64,000 nucleotides of DNA from JAOTWJ01 sp036398175 (GCA_036398175.1 DASWHL010000137.1:10653-74652), one strand, 5' to 3'; counted from the stretch's first letter, positions 19,182 through 27,856 are shown. Translations and numbers: made by a program. Notes: generated by a model not told the origin, from the sequence alone.

Positions 19182-19667
19182 ATGAGACGCTTCCCCATTC
19201 TACTGCTCCCGCTCGTGCTGGCCTGCGGGGGCGACCGCAATCCGGAGAACAGCGCCCGGTGCGGGTTTGCCGTACTGGCCGCCGGCTCGATGATCCTGGA
19301 CCAGTTTCAGGGTGGCGCCACCGTCATCTCCACCGCGCCCGCCGATCTCGCCGGCACCGTGCCCGCCCGGGTCGTGGGGCGCGGAACCACGCGGGCGCTC
19401 GTCGCCCGTACGGAGGGCGGCGTCTCGCTCGGGTTCGAAGGGGAGGGGTTCCCCCAGTACCCGGGGTTCGCCCTCGTCCTGGTGGACGACTCCACCGAGG
19501 TGCTGCGCGGCGTGCTGATCTTCGAGTCGGACGGACCGGCGGACTACCCGCAGATCGGCACGATCGCGAGTGCCACGAGCACGCTGCCGCTCTACGCCAT
19601 GCGGATCACCTGGAGCCGCGTCAGCGACGAGCGCTGTCCCCTGTTCGCCCCGACGCCCGCGCCGTGA
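19182..19667 (+). CDS. Lipoprotein of unknown function
   Basis: 161 residues. The first 16 residues form a lipoprotein signal with the lipobox LVLAC (Cys at about 15), followed by GGDRNPENS. The mature part is beta-rich and hydrophobic; it has only two further cysteines (CGF and ERCPLF), which could pair. No family recognised. The gene is divergent from the fmdB operon and ends 31 bp before the histidine kinase. Confidence 0.7.
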   Translation: MRRFPILLLPLVLACGGDRNPENSARCGFAVLAAGSMILDQFQGGATVISTAPADLAGTVPARVVGRGTTRALVARTEGGVSLGFEGEGFPQYPGFALVLVDDSTEVLRGVLIFESDGPADYPQIGTIASATSTLPLYAMRITWSRVSDERCPLFAPTPAP

Positions 19668-19698
19668 GGCCGGCAATCCGGGCCCGGCCGCTCCGTCC

Positions 19699-21642
19699 GT
19701 GACCAGCCCGCCGCCCCCGGACGCCGCCCCCTCCGGCCGGCCGGCCGTTGCGTCCGTCGAGGCGCTCGCGGCACTCGGCCAGGTCATTGCCGACGCCCGG
19801 ACCCCCGAGGAAATCGGCGCGCGCTGTCTCGAACGCCTCGAGGCCATGACCGGGGCCACCCGCGCGACCTTCGGCGTGACCGGGCCCGCGAGCACCCTGC
19901 GCATCGTGGCGCGCCGTGGCGCCGGCACGCCCGTGGACGAGCACCTGCTCGCGCTGGCGGGCCGGGCCGGCCCGCTGGCACTGACGGTCCCGGGGCTGGC
20001 CGAGCGCGGCGTGCACCTTCCCGATCCGGCGGTGGGCTGGGTGGGCGTCCCTGTCCGGACCGGACGGACGCTCATCGGGGCCATCAGCCTGGTGGCCGAC
20101 CGTTCAGGGGTGCTCGGCCAGCACGCCATGCGGACGGCGCTGGCGGTGGGCGCGCAGGCCGCCGTGGCCCTCCAGAACACGCTGCTCCTGGCCGCGCTCT
20201 CGGAGGGCAAGCGGGAGTGGGAGCAGACCGTGGACGCCATCACGGACGGGATCTGCGTGATGGACGCCGCGGGCACCATCCGGCGGGCCAACCGCGCGTT
20301 CTGCGCCCTCGCCGACATCCCGGTGACCGCCGTGGCCGGGCGGCCCTGGGTGACGCTCGTGCCGCCGGCCTGGGCCGCCACGTTCGCGGGCGTCCTCGAC
20401 AAGCCGGGGGAGACGGCGGAACTGCGGGCCGGGACCCGCCTCTTCCTGGTCACGGCGCTGCCGCTCACCGACGCCGGGGCCGCCGCCGCGGTACTGGTGG
20501 TGAGCGACCAGACCGAGCGACGCCGCCTCCAGGAGCAGCTCTTTCAGTCGGAGAAGATGTCGGCCATCGGCCAGCTGATCGCGGGCGTCGCGCACGATCT
20601 CAACAACCCGCTCGCCTCGGTGGTCGGCTTCTCCGACTACCTCGTGGAGGCCGGCGGCGGCACGCCGGAGGAGCTGCTCGAGCCGCTGCGCGCCATCCGC
20701 CAGGAGGCCGAGCGCGCCGCGAACATCGTGAAGGGCCTGCTGTCCTTCGCGCGGAAGCAGGAGGGACGCCGGGCGCCACACCCCATCAACGACATCCTGA
20801 CGGCCACCCTCCAGCTCCTCCGCAACCAGCTGATGGGGGCCAAGATCGAGACCGAGGTGGACGTGGCGCCGGGAACGCCGCCGGTGCACGTGGATGCCAC
20901 CCAGCTCCAGCAGGTATTCGTCAACCTGGTGAACAACGCCGCCCAGGCCATCGAAGGGAGCGGCGTCGGGGGCCGGATCGTGATCCGCGCCATGCCCTGG
21001 CTGGAGGGGGTGGCCGTGACGGTCGAAGACGACGGCCCGGGCGTGCCCGCCGGGGTCGCGCAGCGCATCTTCGAGCCGTTCTTCACGACCAAGCCCGCCG
21101 GCGAAGGCACCGGGCTCGGCCTGTCCATCTGTCAGGGGATCGTGAAGGAGCACGGCGGTCGCCTCGCGCTCGTCACGACGGGACGCCGCGGCGCCGTTTT
21201 CAAGGTGGAACTCCCGGCGGCCGAACCCCACCCGCCCGCCCCGGCTGCCGTGGCCATCGCGCCGGACCGGCGCCTGCGGCTGCTGGTGGTGGACGACGAA
21301 CCGCACATCCAGCACTACATGCGGGCCACGCTCGAAGCCTGGGGCCACGAGGTCACGCTCGCCGACAACGGTCGCGAAGCGCTGGAACTCGCCACCATCA
21401 CCCCGTTCGACGTGATCATCTCGGATCTCCGCATGCCGGAACTGGGCGGCCGTGAGATGCTGGAGCGGCTCCAGGCCCTCCGGCCCGAGGCGGCCGACCG
21501 GGTGGTGTTCAGCACCGGCGACACCGTCCGCGGCGACACCCTGGCCTTCCTCGAATCGCTCGGTCGCCCCTACCTGCGCAAGCCCTTCACCCTGACCGAG
21601 CTCCGCGCCGCCCTGGCCGACGCCGTCTGGCGAACCGGATAG
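19699..21642 (+). CDS. Soluble hybrid histidine kinase (GAF-PAS-HisKA-HATPase-receiver)
   Basis: 647 residues from a GTG start, no membrane segment. A GAF-like domain spans about 25-165, a PAS domain about 172-275, and the HisKA dimerisation domain has the phospho-accepting H299 in GVAHDLNNPLA. The HATPase domain has N-box VNNAAQA, G1 DDGPGVP and G2 GTGLGLS. A C-terminal receiver (about 525-647) has the acceptor D576 in VIISDLRMPE and the lysine in YLRKPF. No separate response regulator is adjacent. The receiver being fused suggests a phosphorelay or self-regulation. The stop codon lies in GATAGCCG, the same octamer that ends three genes near 62.5 kb. Confidence 0.92.
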   Translation: MTSPPPPDAAPSGRPAVASVEALAALGQVIADARTPEEIGARCLERLEAMTGATRATFGVTGPASTLRIVARRGAGTPVDEHLLALAGRAGPLALTVPGLAERGVHLPDPAVGWVGVPVRTGRTLIGAISLVADRSGVLGQHAMRTALAVGAQAAVALQNTLLLAALSEGKREWEQTVDAITDGICVMDAAGTIRRANRAFCALADIPVTAVAGRPWVTLVPPAWAATFAGVLDKPGETAELRAGTRLFLVTALPLTDAGAAAAVLVVSDQTERRRLQEQLFQSEKMSAIGQLIAGVAHDLNNPLASVVGFSDYLVEAGGGTPEELLEPLRAIRQEAERAANIVKGLLSFARKQEGRRAPHPINDILTATLQLLRNQLMGAKIETEVDVAPGTPPVHVDATQLQQVFVNLVNNAAQAIEGSGVGGRIVIRAMPWLEGVAVTVEDDGPGVPAGVAQRIFEPFFTTKPAGEGTGLGLSICQGIVKEHGGRLALVTTGRRGAVFKVELPAAEPHPPAPAAVAIAPDRRLRLLVVDDEPHIQHYMRATLEAWGHEVTLADNGREALELATITPFDVIISDLRMPELGGREMLERLQALRPEAADRVVFSTGDTVRGDTLAFLESLGRPYLRKPFTLTELRAALADAVWRTG

Positions 21643-21644
21643 CC

Positions 21645-21672
21645 GGGAGGGCGGCCCTCAGAATGCCCTCCC
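21645..21672 (+). terminator. Hairpin after the histidine kinase gene
   Basis: Perfect 8-bp stem GGGAGGGC/GCCCTCCC with a 12-base loop, starting 3 bp after the stop. No T-run follows, so termination is uncertain. Confidence 0.45.
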
Positions 21673-21768
21673 ACCAGCCGTTGCCGCCGCACCCACGCCC
21701 CCGCGAGATTGTGTGATTCCGGGGAACCGGGGAACTCCGGTCGCGCCATCCGGGGTACGACGTGTGCG

Positions 21769-21789
21769 GCATTCTGCCATCGGCATTCG
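21769..21789. repeat. Three-unit remnant of the CGANNGC heptamer array
   Basis: Plus strand GCATTCT, GCCATCG, GCATTCG in immediate tandem; the last two are exact minus-strand CGATGGC and CGAATGC units as found at 63106-63154. It lies in the 168-bp gap before the glycosyltransferase gene. Short enough that chance is possible. Confidence 0.45.
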
Positions 21790-21810
21790 ACGCCCGTTTC
21801 GTAAAGGCCC

Positions 21811-22596
21811 ATGATCTACGTCTGCGTTCCCGTGAAGAACAACGCCGCCACGGTCGGGCTGCTGTTGTGGAAGATCCGGCAGGTGTTCGGCCAGAGCACA
21901 CGGGAATATCAGTTGCTCGTCACCGACGACGGCTCCTCGGACGAGACGCCGGAGGTGCTGGAGCGCTACCAGCGCGCGTTGCCGCTCACGGTCGTCCGGC
22001 CCGAGGCGCCCGGCCCGGCGGCGGCGTACGCGGCGCTGCTGGCGGAGGCCGTCCGCCGGTCGGATCGGCTGAAGCGCGACACGGCGGTCGTGATTCCCGC
22101 GGATTTCCGCATTTCCCCCGAGGGGATTCCGGAGCTGCTCCGACGCATCGAGTCGGGGGCGGACCTGGCCGTCGCCGATACCCCGGTGGAGGGACTGCCG
22201 CCCGCGTGGCGCCTGCTCAGCCGGCTGACGCCGTGGCTGCTCCGCCCCGGCGCCCGCGTTCCCGGTGTGCGTGACTTCCTCTCCGGATGCCTGGCGGTGC
22301 GGCTCGTGACGGCGCGGGGAGCGGTCCGGGACCGGAACGGGGGCCCGTTCCTCGCCACCGACGGCCTCACGTCCCGCGCGGAGCTGGTGGCGCGCCTCGC
22401 GGCCGCGGCGCGCCAGACGGCCGGCGTGCCGCTGCCCTGCAGGCACCCCGCCGCGCTCTCGATCTCCGCCGCCCTGACCCTGGCGCTGCGCCTGCGGCGG
22501 CTCGGACGGACCCTGCACCCCAGGATCGCCGAACCCCGGATGGCGGACGAGGCGCCCGCGCCGCCCGCGTCGCCCGCCCGGTCGAGGGCGTCGTGA
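21811..22596 (+). CDS. Family 2-like glycosyltransferase
   Basis: 261 residues. The N-terminus MIYVCVPVKNNAATVGLLLWKI and LLVTDDGSSDETPEVLERY are the nucleotide-sugar-binding GT-A start and DDGSSD motif of family 2 transferases. The expected DxD region reads VIPADFRISPEG, which is degenerate. The C-terminal ~60 residues contain a hydrophobic/arginine-rich stretch and a proline-rich tail. Substrate unknown; it could be a divergent or pseudo-enzyme. AAAGG is seven bases before the ATG. The following gene starts at its stop (GTGA). Confidence 0.75.
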   Translation: MIYVCVPVKNNAATVGLLLWKIRQVFGQSTREYQLLVTDDGSSDETPEVLERYQRALPLTVVRPEAPGPAAAYAALLAEAVRRSDRLKRDTAVVIPADFRISPEGIPELLRRIESGADLAVADTPVEGLPPAWRLLSRLTPWLLRPGARVPGVRDFLSGCLAVRLVTARGAVRDRNGGPFLATDGLTSRAELVARLAAAARQTAGVPLPCRHPAALSISAALTLALRLRRLGRTLHPRIAEPRMADEAPAPPASPARSRAS

Positions 22597-23360
22597 CCGC
22601 CGCCGGCCGCTTCCTGCTCCTCACCATGATCTGGGCGGGCGTCGCGCGCGCCCAGACCACGGACGCGATGCCGCCCACCCCGCGGAACTGGGTGGGCGAG
22701 CGCCTCCAGTACGACGCCCGGTTTGGCGTCATCCCGCTCGGGGGTGCGACGCTCGAGGTCGCCGGGCTCGACACGCTCCGCGGCGCCGAAGCCCTCCACA
22801 TCCGGTTCGTGGTGGACGGCGGGAGCTTCCTCTACCAGCTGTACAACGTGTGGGACTCGTGGGTGGCCCTGGACGACTTCACCTCGCGCCGGTTCGTGCA
22901 GGACCACGAGGAGGGTCGGAAGAAATACCGCAACGTCTACGACATCTATCCCGACTCGGGATTCTATCGGCAGGAGGGCGTGGACAGCACGATGCCTACC
23001 TCGCCGCTGCCGCTCGACGATGCCGCGTTCTTCTATTTCGTGCGCACGGTGCCGCTGGTGGAAGGCGAGCGCTACGAGTTCGACCGCTATTTCAAGCCGG
23101 ACCGGAACCCGGTCGTGCTCGAGGTGATCGGGAGGGACACGGTGGACGTGCCGGCCGGACGGTTCGACTGTCTCATCGTCCGTCCCATCATCAAGGGCGG
23201 TGGCATCTTCCGGGAAAAGGCCGACGGCCAGCTGTGGATCAGCAACGACGACCGCCGGCTGGTGGTGCAGATCAAGAGCCGGTTCTACTTCGGCTCCCTC
23301 ACGTTCCGGCTGACGAAGATCGGCCTCGTGCCCGCGCCCCATCCCGCCGACAGCCCCTGA
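22593..23360 (+). CDS. DUF3108 domain protein, secreted
   Basis: 255 residues with a signal peptide ending near VARAQ. The mature protein follows the DUF3108 pattern: GERLQYDARFGVIPLGGATLEV near the start, DSWVALDDFTSRRF in the middle, and the VDVPAGRFDCLIVRPIIK and ADGQLWISNDDRRLVVQIKS segments that form a beta-barrel-like periplasmic lipid-binding fold. Function in the family is not established. GTG start overlaps the glycosyltransferase stop, suggesting a joint envelope role. Confidence 0.82.
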   Translation: MTAAGRFLLLTMIWAGVARAQTTDAMPPTPRNWVGERLQYDARFGVIPLGGATLEVAGLDTLRGAEALHIRFVVDGGSFLYQLYNVWDSWVALDDFTSRRFVQDHEEGRKKYRNVYDIYPDSGFYRQEGVDSTMPTSPLPLDDAAFFYFVRTVPLVEGERYEFDRYFKPDRNPVVLEVIGRDTVDVPAGRFDCLIVRPIIKGGGIFREKADGQLWISNDDRRLVVQIKSRFYFGSLTFRLTKIGLVPAPHPADSP

Positions 23361-23368
23361 GCACAGCG

Positions 23369-23400
23369 GGCGCGCGGGGCCACCCACCACCCCGCGCGCC
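23369..23400. terminator. Bidirectional terminator hairpin
   Basis: An 11-bp perfect stem GGCGCGCGGGG/CCCCGCGCGCC with a 10-base loop between two convergent genes (DUF3108 protein ending at 23360 and a small membrane protein ending at 23421). Confidence 0.6.
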
Positions 23401-23420
23401 GCATCCGGCGCTCCGCGGAG

Positions 23421-23639
23421 TCAGTCGGCGTTGGAACGCTTGCCGGTGATGGCGTCGTGCACGCGCCCCGCGGCCACGGGATTCACGACCTTGAGCACCA
23501 GGTAGACCAGGAACCCCGCGCCCGCCAGCCACAGCAGGGTCCAGAACAGGCCGATCACCACGCCCACCAGCCCCAGGACTACCTTGATCGCGAAGAACGC
23601 GACGACGGCGATGACGGCGTATCCGAGCAACGTGCGCAT
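23421..23639 (-). CDS. Small integral membrane protein
   Basis: 72 residues with two membrane helices (about 5-30 and 33-52, LLGYAVIAVVAFFAIKVVLG and LFWTLLWLAGAGFLVYLV) and a short basic C-terminal tail (GRVHDAITGKRSNAD). AGGAGGG sits just before the ATG, a strong ribosome-binding site. No family recognised. Divergent from thiO. Confidence 0.65.
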   Translation of the reverse strand: MRTLLGYAVIAVVAFFAIKVVLGLVGVVIGLFWTLLWLAGAGFLVYLVLKVVNPVAAGRVHDAITGKRSNAD

Positions 23640-23659
23640 GACACCCTCCTTTGGCGCGC

Positions 23660-23679
23660 GGAAGCGCTCTGGCGCTTCC
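23660..23679. other. Perfect hairpin in the divergent promoter region
   Basis: GGAAGCGC, loop TCTG, GCGCTTCC: an 8-bp perfect stem 20 bases upstream of the membrane-protein ATG. Could be an mRNA leader structure or a protein-binding site. Confidence 0.45.
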
Positions 23680-23697
23680 CGGCGGCCGACATAGTAT

Positions 23698-23711
23698 CGT
23701 ACGAACGTACG
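23698..23711. promoter_or_regulatory. Candidate operator palindrome upstream of thiO
   Basis: CGTACG AA CGTACG: two copies of a palindromic hexamer flanking an AA, directly after a TAGTAT (23692-23697) that could be the thiO -10. No regulator gene is adjacent. Confidence 0.45.
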
Positions 23712-23743
23712 GATCCGACGGTTTCATCTCAAGGCGGACGAGC

Positions 23744-24865
23744 ATGACCACTCCGGACGTGCTGGTGGTCGGCGGCGGGATCGTGGGGGCGTCCGTGGCC
23801 CGGGCCGTGGCGGCGGCCGGCCACCGCGTCGAGATCGTGGACAGCGGGGCGGAACCAGGCGTCGCGACGCAGGCGTCGGCGGGAATGCTGGCGCCGCTCG
23901 TCGAGGCGCACGAGAAGGACGCCCTCATCGGGCTCACGGTCCGCGGGCGGGACCTGTACCGCGAGCTGGCCCCCGTGCTCCGCGAGGAGACCGGCGTGGA
24001 CGTGGGCCTCTGGCTCGACGGCGTGCTGCGCCTCGCGTTCACCGAAGCCGAAGAAACCCAGGGACGCGGCGCGGTGGCGTGGCAGCGCCAGCGGGGCCTG
24101 AACTCCGAGTGGCTGTCCGCGGGTGAGCTGCAGAACCGCTGCCCGTGGCTCGCGCCCGATCACGTGCGGGGAGCCCTGCTGGCCCCGGAGGACGGGGCCC
24201 TGGAGCCGCTGGCCACGCTCGAGGCCATGCTGGTGAGCGCGGCCCGGCACGGCGCGCGACTCGTCCGCGGCGAGCCGGTGATCGGCGTCGAGACCGAGGA
24301 GGGTCGCGTGAGCGGCGTGCGCACCCGCTCGGGCCGCCGCCCCGCGGGGGCAGTGGTCATCGCGGCGGGCGCCTGGTCCGGGCGGATCGGCGGGTTGCCA
24401 CGACCGCTCTCCGTCGAGCCCGTGCGCGGGCAGATGCTGGCCTACGCCTGGCCGCCAGACGATCCCCCGGCCATCGTCTTCGGCCGCGGCGGCTACCTCC
24501 TGCGACGCGGTGACGAGGCACTCGTCGGCTCCACCATGGAGTTCGCGGGCTTCAACGCGTCCACCACCGAGGCCGGACGCGCGCGCCTCGAGGCCACCGC
24601 CGCGGGCCTCTACCCGGCCCTCGCGCACACGGAGATCCGCCGCACCTGGGCCGGCCTCCGCCCCTGTACGCCGGACGGCTATCCCATCATCGGTCCCGAC
24701 TCGGACCGGCCCAACCTCTGGTACGCAACCGGGCACGGGCGGAACGGCGTCCTGCTGGCCGCCGTGACCGGCGAGATCATTGCGCATCTAGTGAGCGGAA
24801 ACCCCATGGATCAGCTCGAGATGGACCTGACCCCCGTCCGCGCGTCCCGCTTCTGGCGGTTCTAG
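23744..24865 (+). CDS. thiO: Glycine oxidase ThiO-like FAD-dependent amine oxidase
   Basis: 373 residues of the DAO family. The dinucleotide-binding motif VVGGGIVGASVARAVA (near 8-25) is intact, ASAGMLAPLVEAHE matches the ThiO signature, and the C-terminal LWYATGHGRNGVLLAAVTGE provides the flavin-contacting Gly-rich motif. ThiO oxidises glycine to iminoglyoxylate for thiazole synthesis of thiamine in aerobes. No other thiamine genes are near, so a different amino-acid oxidase role (for example D-amino acids) is possible. It precedes lipA by 80 bp and is probably a separate unit. AAGGCGG sits before the ATG. Confidence 0.82.
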   Translation: MTTPDVLVVGGGIVGASVARAVAAAGHRVEIVDSGAEPGVATQASAGMLAPLVEAHEKDALIGLTVRGRDLYRELAPVLREETGVDVGLWLDGVLRLAFTEAEETQGRGAVAWQRQRGLNSEWLSAGELQNRCPWLAPDHVRGALLAPEDGALEPLATLEAMLVSAARHGARLVRGEPVIGVETEEGRVSGVRTRSGRRPAGAVVIAAGAWSGRIGGLPRPLSVEPVRGQMLAYAWPPDDPPAIVFGRGGYLLRRGDEALVGSTMEFAGFNASTTEAGRARLEATAAGLYPALAHTEIRRTWAGLRPCTPDGYPIIGPDSDRPNLWYATGHGRNGVLLAAVTGEIIAHLVSGNPMDQLEMDLTPVRASRFWRF

Positions 24866-24873
24866 CGAGCCGC

Positions 24874-24928
24874 ATTCAACCAGAAGGTTGAATTCCAAGC
24901 CGTTGGCTGGCCTGCCCTTGGCAGGCCA
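24874..24928 (+). other. Two tandem hairpins between thiO and lipA
   Basis: Hairpin 1: ATTCAACC/GGTTGAAT with loop AGAA (24874-24893). Hairpin 2: TGGCCTGCC/GGCAGGCCA with loop CTT (24908-24928). Neither has a T-run. They may terminate thiO or shape the lipA leader. A TAAGTT at 24931-24936 nine bases before the lipA ATG could be a -10 for a leaderless transcript. Confidence 0.45.
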
Positions 24929-24945
24929 ACTAAGTTCAGCGGTCT

Positions 24946-25869
24946 ATGGAACTCGTTCCCCTGATCTCCGGTCGCTCCGGCACCGTCCTCACGCCCGCGC
25001 CCGCCCCTGCCCGCAAACCCGCGTGGCTCAAGGTGAAGGCGCCGGGCGGTGCCACGTACGCCGACGTGAAACGCCTGATGCGGGACCTCAAGCTGAACAC
25101 GGTCTGCGAGGAAGCGCATTGCCCCAACATCGGCGAATGCTGGGAGCACCGGGCCGCCACCTTCATGATCCTGGGCGACGTGTGCACGCGGAACTGCGCC
25201 TACTGCGCGGTCGCGCACGGTACGCCGGCGCCAGCCGACGCCGGGGAACCCGCGCGGCTCGCCGAGGCGGTGACGCGGATGGCGCTCCGCCACGTGGTGA
25301 TCACCAGCGTGGACCGCGACGACCTGCCCAATGGCGGCGCCGAGGCGTTTGCCGGCTGCGTCACGGAGATCCGGCGGCGCCTGCCCGACACATCGGTCGA
25401 GTTGCTCATTCCCGACTTCAAGGGCTCGGATGCCGCCCTTCAGATCGTCGTGGACGCGCGCCCGGACATCCTGAACCACAACCTCGAGACGGTCGAACGT
25501 CTGTATCGCATCGCACGGCCCGGCGGGCGGTACGCCCGGGCGCTGCGGCTGCTGCGGCGCGCCCGGGAGATCGCCCCCGAGCTGCTGACCAAGTCGGGCA
25601 TCATCTGCGGCCTGGGCGAGGAGTGGGATGAGCTGCTGGTGGCGATGCGCGACCTGCGCGAACAGGGCGTGGACATCCTCACCCTTGGCCAGTATCTGCG
25701 CCCGTCCGGCGGGCACCTGCCGGTGGCGCGCTTCTACACGCCGGCCGAGTTCGCCGAGCTGCGGTCCCTCGGCCGCGCCATGGGATACCGGCACGTCGAG
25801 GCGGGACCGCTGGTCCGGTCGTCCTATCACGCGTGGGAGCAGGTGCAGCACGCCGAGGCCGCGTCTTGA
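24946..25869 (+). CDS. lipA: Lipoyl synthase
   Basis: 307 residues. The auxiliary 4Fe-4S cluster cysteines are C54, C59 and C65 (CEEAHCPNIGEC) and the radical-SAM cysteines C80, C84 and C87 (CTRNCAYC). The C-terminal serine of the RSSYHAWEQ motif, which ligates the auxiliary cluster, is present. LipA inserts two sulfurs into the octanoyl chain on GcvH and the PDH E2. It starts a long run with pdhA, pdhB, pdhC, lpd and lipB; the next gene begins inside its stop (TTGA). Confidence 0.96.
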   Translation: MELVPLISGRSGTVLTPAPAPARKPAWLKVKAPGGATYADVKRLMRDLKLNTVCEEAHCPNIGECWEHRAATFMILGDVCTRNCAYCAVAHGTPAPADAGEPARLAEAVTRMALRHVVITSVDRDDLPNGGAEAFAGCVTEIRRRLPDTSVELLIPDFKGSDAALQIVVDARPDILNHNLETVERLYRIARPGGRYARALRLLRRAREIAPELLTKSGIICGLGEEWDELLVAMRDLREQGVDILTLGQYLRPSGGHLPVARFYTPAEFAELRSLGRAMGYRHVEAGPLVRSSYHAWEQVQHAEAAS

Positions 25870-26867
25870 GCCCGGCGCAGGACCAGGCGCGCGCCCTGGA
25901 CCCCACGCGCAGCGATTTCTATCACGGGCTGCTGCGCCGCATGGCCCTGGTTCGCCGGTTCGAGGAGCGGGCCGGCGAGGCATACGCGCAGGGGCGGATC
26001 GGCGGCTTCTGCCACCTGTACATCGGCCAGGAGGCCGTGGCCACGGGATCGCTCGCGGCGCTCCGGCCCGACGACTACGTCTTCGCGGCGTACCGGGAGC
26101 ACGCGCACGCCATTCTGCGCGGGACGGCGCCGCGCGCCGTGATGGCCGAGCTGTACGGCAAGGCCACCGGCTGCTCCCGCGGCAAGGGCGGCTCGATGCA
26201 CCTGTTCGACGCCGAACGCAACTTCCTGGGCGGGCACGGGATCGTCGGGTCGCACATCCCCATCGCGGCGGGGGCGGGCTTTGCCATCAAGACGCGCGGC
26301 ACCGACCAGGTGGCCGTGTGCTACTTCGGCGAGGCGGCCGTGAACATCGGCGCGTTCCACGAGACGCTGAACATGGCGGCCCTGTGGGAGCTGCCGACCG
26401 TCTTCATTTGCGAGAACAACCGCTACGGCATGGGGACCGCGCTGGAGCGCGCCGCGGCCGTGTACGACGTGTCGCACCGCGCCTGCTCCTACGACATGGC
26501 CTCGGAGACCGTGGACGGGATGGACGTGCTCGCCGCCTACGAGGTGATGGCCCGCGCCGTGCAGCGCGGCCGCGAGGACAAGCTCCCCACGCTCATCGAG
26601 GCCCGCACCTACCGCTACATGGGCCACTCGATGGCCGACCCCATCCACGGCCACTACCGCACCAAGGACGAGCTGGAGGAGCAGAAGGCCCTCGATCCCA
26701 TCCAGCGGCTCGAACACGCCCTGACGGAGGCGAACCTCCTCGACGCGGACGGGCTCGCGGCCATGCGGGAGGAGATCGAGGCGGAAGTGGACGACGCGGT
26801 GCGCTTCGCCGAAGAGAGCCCGGACCCGGACGAGGCCGAGCTGTTCACCGACGTCACCCGGGACTGA
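25866..26867 (+). CDS. pdhA: Pyruvate dehydrogenase E1 component, alpha subunit
   Basis: 333 residues from a TTG start whose TTGA overlaps the lipA stop. The thiamine-diphosphate region is FGEAAVNIGAFHETLN and ends with CENNRYGM; in most E1-alpha chains the first three residues are GDG, so here the metal-binding Asp is a Glu and the Gly an Ala. The two phosphorylation-loop and catalytic-loop histidines appear in GHGIVGSH and RYMGHSMADP. It forms an alpha2beta2 enzyme with the next gene that decarboxylates pyruvate (or a branched 2-oxo acid). Confidence 0.9.
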   Translation: MSPAQDQARALDPTRSDFYHGLLRRMALVRRFEERAGEAYAQGRIGGFCHLYIGQEAVATGSLAALRPDDYVFAAYREHAHAILRGTAPRAVMAELYGKATGCSRGKGGSMHLFDAERNFLGGHGIVGSHIPIAAGAGFAIKTRGTDQVAVCYFGEAAVNIGAFHETLNMAALWELPTVFICENNRYGMGTALERAAAVYDVSHRACSYDMASETVDGMDVLAAYEVMARAVQRGREDKLPTLIEARTYRYMGHSMADPIHGHYRTKDELEEQKALDPIQRLEHALTEANLLDADGLAAMREEIEAEVDDAVRFAEESPDPDEAELFTDVTRD

Positions 26868-26869
26868 CC

Positions 26870-27856
26870 ATGCCCACGATCACGTACCGGGACGCGCTCA
26901 ACCATGCCCTGCGCGAGGAGATGCGGCGCGACCCGACGGTGTTCCTCATGGGCGAGGAAGTGGGGGTCTACCAGGGCGCGTACAAGGTGAGCCGCGGCCT
27001 GCTCGAGGAGTTCGGCCCGCAGCGGATCGTGGACACGCCCATCGCCGAGCTGGGGTTCGCGGGCATTGGGGTGGGGGCCGCCATCGTGGGCATGCGTCCC
27101 GTGATCGAGTTCATGACGTGGAACTTCGCGCTCCTCGCCATTGACCAGGTGGTCAACTCGGCCGCCAAGATGCTGTACATGTCCGGCGGCCAGGTGCCCG
27201 TGCCCATCGTGTTCCGCGGCCCGGGCGGCGCGGCCCTTCAGCTCGGCGCCCAGCACTCACAGGCCTTCGATTCCTGGTTCGCGCACGTGCCCGGCCTCAA
27301 GGTGGTGGCCCCGGCCACCCCGTACGACGCCAAGGGCCTGCTCAAGTCGGCCATCCGGGACGACAACCCGGTCGTGTTCCTCGAAGGCGAGATGCTGTAC
27401 AACATGAAGGGCGAGGTGCCGGAGGAGGAGTACACGATCCCGCTCGGCGCCGCCGACGTGAAGCGGTCGGGCTCGGACGTGACGATCGTCTGTCACTCCA
27501 AGACCGTGGCCGTGGCCCTCAAGGCCGCGGACCGCCTGGCGCGCGACCATGGACTCGAAGCCGACGTCGTGGACCTCCGCACGCTGCGTCCGCTCGACGT
27601 CCCGACGCTGCGGGAGAGCCTGCACCGCACCAACCGGTGCGTGGTGGTCGAGGAGGGCTGGCCCTTCTGCGGCATCGGCGCCCAGGTCGTGGACGATCTC
27701 CAGCGCGAGGCCTTTGACGACCTCGACGCGCCCATCCTGCGCGTCACGCAGGCGGACGTGCCCATGCCGTACAACAAACTGCTCGAGCGGGCCGCCAAGC
27801 CCACTCCCGACCAGGTGATCGCGGCCGCGCGGCGCGTCGCCTACCTCGACCGGTGA
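26870..27856 (+). CDS. pdhB: Pyruvate dehydrogenase E1 component, beta subunit
   Basis: 328 residues. MPTITYRDALNHALREEM and MGEEVGVYQGAYKVS are the E1-beta start; the conserved catalytic glutamate region (FMGEEVG), the GAQHSQ motif and DLRTLRPLD of the transketolase C-terminal domain are all present, as is the E2-binding end. Partner of pdhA, which ends 2 bp upstream. I prefer pyruvate over branched-chain 2-oxo acid dehydrogenase because pdhC and the lip genes are in the same run, but the two cannot be separated from sequence alone. Confidence 0.9.
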   Translation: MPTITYRDALNHALREEMRRDPTVFLMGEEVGVYQGAYKVSRGLLEEFGPQRIVDTPIAELGFAGIGVGAAIVGMRPVIEFMTWNFALLAIDQVVNSAAKMLYMSGGQVPVPIVFRGPGGAALQLGAQHSQAFDSWFAHVPGLKVVAPATPYDAKGLLKSAIRDDNPVVFLEGEMLYNMKGEVPEEEYTIPLGAADVKRSGSDVTIVCHSKTVAVALKAADRLARDHGLEADVVDLRTLRPLDVPTLRESLHRTNRCVVVEEGWPFCGIGAQVVDDLQREAFDDLDAPILRVTQADVPMPYNKLLERAAKPTPDQVIAAARRVAYLDR

